Shown here piece by piece: positions 57,330 through 64,000 of a stretch of DNA of 64,000 nt. This stretch comes from Pezicula radicicola (taxonomy: Eukaryota > Ascomycota > Leotiomycetes > Helotiales > Dermateaceae): assembly GCA_003008705.1 (NCBI GenBank), contig PDUO01000001.1:1116001-1180000 (forward strand), read 5' to 3'. The notes under the pieces are model-generated. The model was not told where the DNA came from. It did not search any database and saw only the letters and a list, made by a program, of their open reading frames with translations. Position 1 is the stretch's first letter. Each line of letters opens with the position of its first letter. The translations under genes were made by a program, and so were the position numbers.

Positions 57330-58126
57330 TTAAGCAGTCTTGGGTACATTTTTTGCACCAAAGATATCGTCAACAAAATCATTCCACAATTCTTTTAATG
57401 CTCCAGGTTGCTTGATCTCCTCAACAGGTGTTGCAGAGAAGCCTGCCGTCAGGTCCTTTAAATCAATATCAATCCCAGCATTATCCACCACCTCTGTCAT
57501 GGCTGCAACAGTGACCTTCTCAGGATCTGCAGCAACAACGCTGATTTGAGGACTGGGGATAGCTGGGTCGAGGGTTTCGACGGCGTGAGCTGAGGTTGCC
57601 GACCGATCCGGAGTGTAATTGTCTGGAAGGAGGGGAACTCTCAGTTTTGAGAAAGGGTTTGTTGGACCTTCTTCAGGGACGTTTGGGAGAAAGGCAAAAT
57701 CGATAGTTGAAGCATCATGGACAGCTTGTTTAGGAGCAGATGTTCTAAAGCCTTGCATGAGGGGGATTGTTTCGTAAACGGGCGCTTGGCTGCTTCGGAC
57801 CGGACGGTGGCCGCCAAATGTGCTGTGAGATCTAGTAATATCATACGCTGCGAGGCGTTCAGCAAGCTGTAAGCAGTATAGAATCAGCGACTATTCAGGA
57901 TCATCAATGGTTTGGTTTGGATTGCATCTACCTCTCCTTTATTGCCTGCTGTTTTCAATTGACGTTTGCTACACTCGGCTCTGAGGTCTTTCAAATTGCG
58001 GGGTAGGTAGGCATTATGTCCAGCTTGAGAGTCGAGCAGGCCAGATGGACGGGCAGCTTTGGCACTGGAGCTGATGCCTCTAATGGCATGTGTGAACTTG
58101 GTCACCGGAGGAGTAACTCTTGACAT
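57330..58126 (-). CDS. Mitochondrial SAP-domain protein, Aim34-like
   Basis: The exons are 58126-57932 and 57866-57330, giving 243 residues. The first roughly 40 residues are basic with few acids (MSRVTPPVTKFTHAIRGISS), a likely mitochondrial presequence. A SAP helix-turn-helix spans the intron: LPRNLKDLRAECSKRQLKTA joins GNKGELAERLAAYDITRS. The remainder is Pro/Val-rich and ends with a helical segment (GALKELWNDFVDDIFGA). This arrangement resembles yeast Aim34, a mitochondrial protein identified through altered mitochondrial inheritance; its molecular role is not established. SAP motifs often bind nucleic acid, so a role in mitochondrial DNA or RNA is conceivable but not shown here. The exon join is supported by the intact SAP core. 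Confidence 0.8.
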
Positions 58127-58130
58127 TGTT

Positions 58131-58161
58131 ATGGGTGTTGGGTGTTGGGTGTTGGGAGTTG
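58131..58161 (+). repeat. GGGTGTT heptamer array
   Basis: Three to four near-perfect GGGTGTT units lie directly before the AIM34-like start codon (on the opposite strand from that gene). The unit resembles degenerate telomeric sequence but is too short to read as an interstitial telomere. Confidence 0.75.
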
Positions 58162-59080
58162 TTTGGGGATGTGAAGAGGATCTCAGTAAGCAGACAGATA
58201 CGCAAGCGAGGAAAGGGTTGTCGCTGATGGATGAGAGGAAGAACTTGGTACAGTAAGGAGTAAGGACAAACTAGATGGCTTCGAGAAGGTTGGGCGATGG
58301 ATGATAGCAAGTGGAAATGAAATGGAAACAGAAAAAGACGAAAAGATAGGAGTAGTCGAGATGAGTCAGGTCAGCAGAGTAAGTATTTAAATTTATTCGG
58401 GAATTGTGCACGACAGCGGACGTGGATGATGTGGATGAATAAATACCTTATTAAGGTCGTGATGGAATCTGTTGAATGACGCTGGGCGAACATCACTTGC
58501 TCCAAATCTGGGGCTTGCTCGGGTGTGTTGAGCTCAACAGGATCCCCCCTGCGAGAAGAGGCCACCAAGGGGCCCACAAAGAACTTAAGAAGCCCGTAAG
58601 AAGCCCAGAAGGAGCACATCAGACCCCCTACCGAACCGTGCTTTAGCTCTCTACCGTACCCTCTAACGCAAAGCTCAGGCCCAGCTCAGGCCGCACGGTA
58701 AGCTGACCAACCTCCATTCCCTAAACTGTTCCTACTACTACTAATAAATACCATCGTTGGAAGTCTCCGAACGCCCCCCTCCCTCCTTCTAGACAGGTAC
58801 CGTAGTAGCGGTCTGGAAAGTCAACTTCAAAACATTCCATACCCGCAGCCTTCCATCCCGTAGCCTCATAGACCTCCCATACCTTTCTTGCATGTCACTC
58901 AAGACCCGCCAATGACATCCATTGCGACAACACCATGTTTCGGAGCAGTCAAACTGAATCGTCCAAGAGAATGTATTACTACCGTCATAAAATCGACGCG
59001 ATGAAGGGTATGAAGGGTATTTCCAGCTAAATTCATGCTGCCATGCAGAACGAATGCGGCATCATACAACAACTGACTCC

Positions 59081-59100
59081 CATGCCATGCCATGCCATGC
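59081..59100 (+). repeat. CATGC pentamer array
   Basis: Four tandem CATGC units occur in non-coding sequence 3' of ICE2. Confidence 0.8.
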
Positions 59101-59401
59101 TGCCCCAAGTTACGCATATGTACAGTATCAGACCATTGACCGGATGACATTTCGCATCCCAAACGCCACGCCAAGTGCAAAAGGATGCTTCTCTCCAACC
59201 TTCAAGGCGCATTACTGTAACTTTTCCACTCTCACCCCTCTCTCCAATAGGAAGTGCTCTCTCATCCTCCTCTTCTATTCCTAGATTTCGCTCTTTCTAA
59301 ATCTAGATCTGGTACCGACTTGGGTATTTCTTTCACCGACCATTGTACGCAGCTGCATCTTCTTCGTGCTCTAACTGCTGCGCATAATTCAAGAGTCTTA
59401 C

Positions 59402-60771
59402 TCAGTCTGTCTTCCAATGTCCTGTCAGAGAACCGTCAATATCCTCTTGTGCAATGTGCAGCTCGACTGCGTATAGAGTCATTGTAGCAGCAACGTTGAT
59501 CCAGCGCCATACATTGCCACCAGCATCGCCGCCTTGCATGGTCCACCACTCGACTGAGTTCCCCTCTGCCGACGTTGTGGAGAAATGCTGCATCAGTAAA
59601 CTGGTATACACCGCTACCAGTATGGATGGACTGAACCAGCTAAGTAGACCTAGGATCTTGCCAGCTCCATCGCTGTCATCGAGGCTGGGCTCTTGAGACA
59701 GAGCTCGCGCGCCTGACTCTCGAACAGCTGGTATAATCCGAGTTGCTGCGTAAAAGACAAAAATTCGATAGGCGAGGGAGATGATGATGGACGGGGTGAT
59801 GGTCTGGAACGCGGCGTAAAGAAAAGAAAAGCTTGAGTGTATCGCCGAGGGGAGAGTTGACAGCACGTATACCAGGGTAGAATATGATGCCATGATAATA
59901 GGAGGAAATGGTGGAAACTCGGGTTGTGCCGGTGGTGGTGGTGGAGCCTCGGCTGCACTTGTGGGAAGATAATCTGTAAAGATCTGATAGATGCATAGCA
60001 CCACGTACGCAAAGAGCAGAGAGCTTTCCACTGGATTCCCCCTACCGCTTCCAATGCCCCAAGCACATAGGAAAACAGCACAAGTAATGGTGACACCGAT
60101 CAAAGTGGCGTCAACGTTGCCCACTTCTGGGAAGCTGGTGATTCTCCATAGGAAATAGACGGAGCTGGAGATAATCGAGGCTGATAAAACGAGAAGCCCA
60201 ATCTGTGGAAGGTCAGTATAATAACAACATATCAAAGGCGAAGTCTACCTACCATCCAGGTATCACTCCGTCCTCGGTTCACAAGCCATCTCGTGATTTG
60301 ACCTGCCGACTGTATCACCAGCAGACTGCAAAAGCCCTCAGCTAATTGGAAGAATGGCGTGGAGTATCTGAGCAAGTTGTCCCAAGCCCCAACCGTCAAC
60401 ATCTCAAGAAGCCCTCCTGAGCCAAATATCCACTCTTTGATGTTCGTATGCTCTGCTCGTTTCCCATCAAAGGTCCTCGCAACCCAGTCTCCGCTACTAT
60501 TCGCATCCACAGCAAATCGGTTCATACTCCAAATCAACAAGCCTGGCAGCAGTATCCACTGCGACATCGCAATGACCTGTATGAGGGCCCATCGTATTCT
60601 TGACTTGTCTGGTGTTGCTAGTTTTAGCGTCGAGTAAAAGAAGTAGAAGTAAAATAGGGACAGGGAGAATGCGAGCCCGCATTCCCGACCCCCGACATCG
60701 AAGGCTATAGGAATCGAGAGGATGATCGAGAGGAGAAAGATGGCAGAGGAGAGGACGCGAAAGAACCACAT
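59402..60771 (-). CDS. ICE2: ICE2-family ER membrane protein
   Basis: Ice2 is a polytopic ER protein. In yeast it is needed for normal ER inheritance and membrane biogenesis and restrains the Nem1-Spo7 lipin phosphatase complex. The exons are 60771-60253 and 60202-59402, giving 439 residues. Hydrophobic spans are visible from the N-terminus (MWFFRVLSSAIFLLSIILSI) through LAFSLSLFYFYFFYSTL, QVIAMSQWILLPGLLIW, GLLVLSASIISSSVYFLW, GVTITCAVFLCAWGIG, TLVYVLSTLPSAIHSSFSF and the C-terminal region (LGLLSWFSPSILVAVYTSL). Lumenal or loop words such as GAWDNLLRYSTPFFQLAEGF and ITRWLVNRGRSDTW are family-typical. A Pro run (APPPPPAQPEFPPFPP) lies in one loop. The intron falls in a loop after RGRSDTWM. 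It diverges from MYG1. Confidence 0.9.
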
Positions 60772-61761
60772 CAGCGTTGTTGTCGCCGGAGCGTGCTTAG
60801 AAGCGCGCCCAGCTTGGTGTTGTTCAAGAGCGAGATGTGAGGGTCTTCGTGCTCCTCAGAGATGTGAAGAACAATAAGGGAGAGATAGTGACGAAGGGTT
60901 CGATGTGAATTTATTCGCCGCGACCGTTGTTGCGGTGTGTACTGCAGATTCCGACAAGATTCCACTTCTTCCTCCCGTCGTTATCAGATGTAGTGCCGGT
61001 CCGCTTTCTCTCGACCGCAGCTAAACGTAGTGGGCAGATGCTATCGACGGGCAAGTTAAGTTAACTCTTCTGATGATGACACCCCGATTTGCCCTGTCTT
61101 GTGAGGAGGCGTCTCTGAGGACGCTGGAACAAAAAGTTGCCTGGTCTGGGCAGCCCTACAGATGGGTGCGCCAATGGCCTTGCTGTCGCGTGCTGGGGTC
61201 GGATCGCAAAAGTGATCGGCTGTTGGCCCTTTGGTTGTTCACCTCGCACTTATGGATTTCGGATCTGCTGTATCTGCTGTCAGGTACGCAATAATGCAGC
61301 TGGTCGTATGTACGAGTTGCTGTTTAGGCGCACTCTTCAGATGCAAGAAGAGAATGTTTAGTTCAGTAACAGTCTCATACTCCGCCAGGCATAGATGGCC
61401 GAGACGGTGCACATGTAAATTACAGGAAAGATTAGGCAAAATCTACAAAGTATGGTAGTCTAGCGCCTACCTACATACTACTGTAGTTCAGCTACTACTA
61501 CAAAGTATGCCACTTACAAGCCAAGGAATACAAGCACTACAGTGAGCAAGAGCATAGCCAGCAAATTAACTTGCTACTTGATCAAGTGTCTACCAAATAA
61601 TGAGTGAGTTGGGAGAGACAGGCAGGCAGAGTTCATGTTCGCCACGTAGCCAATCAGAATGACCTAATAAACCCCTCCGTGCTAGGTAATCAAGGCTCCC
61701 CGCATCAAATTCAGAACTAGCTGCGCTACCAAATCGTAACGAAAACAAACAAAATACGTTG
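60772..61761. other. Divergent promoter region ICE2 / MYG1
   Basis: This is a 0.99 kb head-to-head intergenic region. Frames up to 75 codons occur in several registers and are shadows of each other. CTACTACTGTAGTTCAGCTACTACTAC near 61477-61503 is a small imperfect palindrome. No gene is seen. Confidence 0.5.
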
Positions 61762-62832
61762 ATGCATCATATTGCCCTAAACATGATCGAATCACTTTCC
61801 AAAAGACTCAAGACTTCGCCAGTCAGTATTGGTACTCACAATGGCCATTTTCACGCCGATGAAGCACTTGCAGTTCACATGCTCCGCCTTCTCCCCACCT
61901 ACAAATCTTCTCAACTCATCCGGACCCGCGATCCAGCCCTTCTGAAGACTTGTCATACCGTTGTCGATGTTGGAGGAGAGTATGACGCCTCAACTAACCG
62001 TTACGACCACCACCAGCGCGGTTTTGATGTTACCTTCCACGACCGTCCTACCAAGCTTTCATCAGCAGGGTTGGTGTTCAAGCATTTTGGCAAGCAGATT
62101 ATCGCGCAGAATTTAGACGTGCCAGAAGATACAGAGGAGGTTAACGTAGTCTACAAGAAGCTGTATGAGGATTTCATTGAGGCGCTGGATGCACACGACA
62201 ACGGTATCTCAGCATACGACCCCGAAGGCATTACAAAGGCTGGCCTGGAGAAGAAATTCAATGATGGAGGAGCTACCCTGGGCGCCATGGTGGGCAGACT
62301 GAACCCCAAGTGGAATGATCCTACACCTTCAGATCCTGTTGAGGCCCAGCAAGCGGAGGATGAGAAGTTCTTGGCGGCTAGTCAAAGAATCGGCGAAGAG
62401 TTTGATCGTGCCTTAGATGGCTATACCAAATCATGGGTTCCAGCAAGAAGCATTGTGGAGAAGGCCTACAATAAGAGACTCGAGTATGATGCTATGGGAA
62501 GGATCATGGTGCTTGATGGTGGCGCCGTTCCTTGGAAGGAGCATTTATACAACCTCGAAGATGCCGATAAGGACAACTCGAAAGTGTTGTATGTCTTATA
62601 TCCAGAGAAGCCAGTTCCAGAGGCGAAATGGAGGATACAGTGTGTACCAGTCAGCAAGGACTCCTTTACAAGCAGGAAGCCATTGCCGGAAGCGTGGAGG
62701 GGGTTCCGAGATGAGAAGTTAGATGAGGTCTCCGGCATCAGTGGTGGGGTGTTTGTTCACGCCGGAGGTTTTATTGGGGGAAGCAAGACGTTCGAAGGAG
62801 CAAAGGTGATGGCGGCCAAGGCCCTCGAGTAG
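61762..62832 (+). CDS. MYG1: MYG1-family metal-dependent hydrolase/exonuclease
   Basis: MYG1 (UPF0160) proteins resemble DHH phosphoesterases. The human protein is reported as a 3'-5' RNA exonuclease acting in nucleus/nucleolus and mitochondria. This single-exon gene encodes 356 residues. The N-terminal metal-binding motif is SIGTHNGHFHADEALAVHML. The DHH-like box is NRYDHHQRGFDVTF, and a further metal ligand region reads IEALDAHDNGISAYD. The C-terminal family words include LDGGAVPWKEHLYNLED, WRIQCVPVSKDSFTSRKPLP and FVHAGGFIGGSKTFEGA. The annotated start is ATG 61762; the preceding in-frame TTG is ignored. A second Met (residue 8) gives MIESLSKRLKTSP, so the leader may be a short targeting segment or untranslated. 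Confidence 0.94.
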   Translation: MHHIALNMIESLSKRLKTSPVSIGTHNGHFHADEALAVHMLRLLPTYKSSQLIRTRDPALLKTCHTVVDVGGEYDASTNRYDHHQRGFDVTFHDRPTKLSSAGLVFKHFGKQIIAQNLDVPEDTEEVNVVYKKLYEDFIEALDAHDNGISAYDPEGITKAGLEKKFNDGGATLGAMVGRLNPKWNDPTPSDPVEAQQAEDEKFLAASQRIGEEFDRALDGYTKSWVPARSIVEKAYNKRLEYDAMGRIMVLDGGAVPWKEHLYNLEDADKDNSKVLYVLYPEKPVPEAKWRIQCVPVSKDSFTSRKPLPEAWRGFRDEKLDEVSGISGGVFVHAGGFIGGSKTFEGAKVMAAKALE

Positions 62833-63410
62833 AGTTGCAAAGAGAGATATCGCATGGTTGGCGTTGACGGAATGGAAAATGATTGTATAGACACGATAGC
62901 ACGAGAACAGCCCCTGAATGGGCGCATGAAAACAACAGAAAAGGGGTGGGATATTAAAACGAATTGGCCCCATCCATAGGTATAATATTGAATAATACCT
63001 CACCTGTGGTTCTTCGATTGACCAAAATGAGACCAGTAACTGGTTCCTGATATGTGCACGCTGCTACGATTGATAGATATATGACGCAGGCCATCTAGCG
63101 TGTATGCTGCGTTGCTTCGAGCTCACACGCCTTGCAAAGTAAATTGGTCTCGAATTGAGTGACCTAAGTTACTGCTAAGCAATATACCAAAACCAAATCA
63201 AGAGAGATACTGAAGTCAATTGTCAAGTGAAGCGTACACATTTTAAAATTGAGTATGTACTTTCCACGGAGTGGCTCGAGTGACCACCGTTCGCTGGCAC
63301 TGCCGATAAGAAGATAAGCGAAGTTTTTTTTTCGGTGAGGTTGGTGTTGGCTTGACTTTGCGCTCTGCAATTTACGTTTTTCCACCATATAATTCGCAAC
63401 ATCAGCAGCT
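62833..63410. other. Intergenic, MYG1 to DBP3
   Basis: This 578-bp tandem spacer contains a run of nine T's near 63323, about 90 bp before the DBP3 ATG. No gene is seen. Confidence 0.55.
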
Positions 63411-64000
63411 ATGGCAAAACGCACTCTCGATGACGCCGAACTGACCAATGGAGTTCCTGCCACTGTATCGAAGAAGGGACGGAAAGAAAAACGACAACGC
63501 TCCACAGAGGAATCCACTCCGGATCAAGATGTAATTCCAATCGGTGACGCTGAAGAGGGCGAGTCTAAAGAGGCGCGGAAGGAGAGAAGGCGTCTAAAGA
63601 AGCTGAAGAAGTCAGAGAAAAGCGAAGATGCTGATGTTGAGACCGCTACTCCTGATGAATCGAGCACATCCGATCCCAAGGCCGACAAGGCTGCAAAGAA
63701 GGCCGAGAAAGCAAGACTAAAGGCATTGAAGAAAGCCAAGAAAGAACAAGAAAAGGTGCTTGAAGCGGATGTCACTGAAAACCCTTCGCTCCCTGCCACA
63801 CCCACAGCCTCAGTAGTTGCAGCTACCAGTGCCTCCAGCTCCTACACTGAAGATGCTGATCTAGCTGCTCTTCCGCAAGCTGAGATTGACCAGTTCCTTG
63901 CAGACAACTTCATTACCATTACGGATCCCCTCAAGAGCTCGAAACCCCTTCGACCTCTTACCAAATTCTCATATCTTCCCATCAGCGATCCAGCCCAGCG
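63411..64000 (+). CDS. DBP3: ATP-dependent RNA helicase Dbp3, N-terminal part (cut by window edge)
   Basis: Dbp3 is a nucleolar DEAD-box helicase of large-subunit rRNA processing. Only the first 196 codons lie in the window; the helicase core is beyond the right edge. Residues 1-125 are a Lys/Glu-rich low-complexity leader with tandem charged helices (for example [20 protein letters not shown]), the usual nucleolar-type N-terminus. The segment [20 protein letters not shown], then [20 protein letters not shown] and [13 protein letters not shown] match the conserved stretch preceding the Q motif in fungal Dbp3. The start is the first ATG after the leader. The assignment rests on that linker, since no DEAD motif is visible. 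Confidence 0.82.
   Translation, partial: MAKRTLDDAELTNGVPATVSKKGRKEKRQRSTEESTPDQDVIPIGDAEEGESKEARKERRRLKKLKKSEKSEDADVETATPDESSTSDPKADKAAKKAEKARLKALKKAKKEQEKVLEADVTENPSLPATPTASVVAATSASSSYTEDADLAALPQAEIDQFLADNFITITDPLKSSKPLRPLTKFSYLPISDPAQ

Larger units (their letters stand above)
58127..59401. other. Intergenic region, AIM34-like promoter and ICE2 3' flank
   Basis: This 1.27 kb stretch lies between two leftward genes. It contains a TTGGGTG heptamer array (58131-58161), a CATGC array (59081-59100) and GTACC words near 58650 and 58797. No coding signal is seen. Confidence 0.5.

Noticed and set aside
58131..58161. GGGTGTT array as an interstitial telomere
   Set aside because: Only three to four heptamers, and the unit is not TTAGGG. 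It is too short to support a telomere or fusion scar.

Overview
This is a 64 kb stretch of a filamentous ascomycete (Pezizomycotina) nuclear genome. The genes carry short GT-AG introns, mostly about 45-170 bp, with CTNAC-like branch points. The proteins look like filamentous-fungal orthologs throughout. The style resembles Leotiomycetes/Helotiales, but that is an impression; no species is claimed. I rebuilt 21 protein-coding genes, including one cut by the right edge, plus two broken genes. Every complete spliced model closes in frame. No tRNA, rRNA or CRISPR was seen.

Layout: 0.6-2.2 kb ECT1 (-), 2.9-4.4 kb an unnamed conserved protein (+), 5.8-7.0 kb RAE1 (+), 7.4-9.5 kb KEX1 (-), 10.6-11.3 kb SFM1 (-), 12.3-12.8 kb IGO1 (+), 13.5-14.2 kb ISU1 (-), 14.6-17.2 kb UBP14 (+), 17.9-19.7 kb RFT1 (-), 20.2-22.0 kb DUG1 (+). 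A 4.3 kb gene-free stretch follows, then a C2H2 zinc-finger/Fungal_trans transcription factor (26.3-29.6 kb, +) and a CRP1/MDG1-type glycogen-binding-domain protein (30.6-33.1 kb, -). An accessory island (33.1-37.9 kb) holds a MITE copy and a 1.5 kb dead reading frame. After it come PKA regulatory subunit (+), SPF27 (+), neutral ceramidase (+), RPC1 (-), NEM1 (-), eIF2B-beta (+), an unnamed His/Ser/Arg-rich protein (+), a broken short-chain dehydrogenase (+), an AIM34-like SAP protein (-), ICE2 (-), MYG1 (+) and the start of DBP3 (+).

The window is mainly housekeeping, with no operon-like logic. Several genes do share pathways. ECT1 (phosphatidylethanolamine synthesis), RFT1 (dolichol-linked oligosaccharide assembly), neutral ceramidase, NEM1 (lipin phosphatase activation) and ICE2 (ER membrane biogenesis, opposing Nem1-Spo7 in yeast) all act on ER or membrane lipids. 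The PKA regulatory subunit and IGO1 sit at the two ends of the PKA-Rim15-Igo nutrient pathway.

The least ordinary material is non-genic or decayed. (1) A short MITE family with about 25 bp terminal inverted repeats carries an internal 18-bp tandem repeat, and a third stretch has the 18-mer without the inverted repeats. (2) A 518-codon reading frame stays in one frame although it is interrupted by nine stops, all TAA or TAG and never TGA, a pattern expected from RIP. (3) A short-chain dehydrogenase gene has two nonsense codons and one frameshift but intact splice sites. (4) A 26-nt micro-exon encodes the helix of a zinc finger. I see no convincing undescribed multi-gene system.
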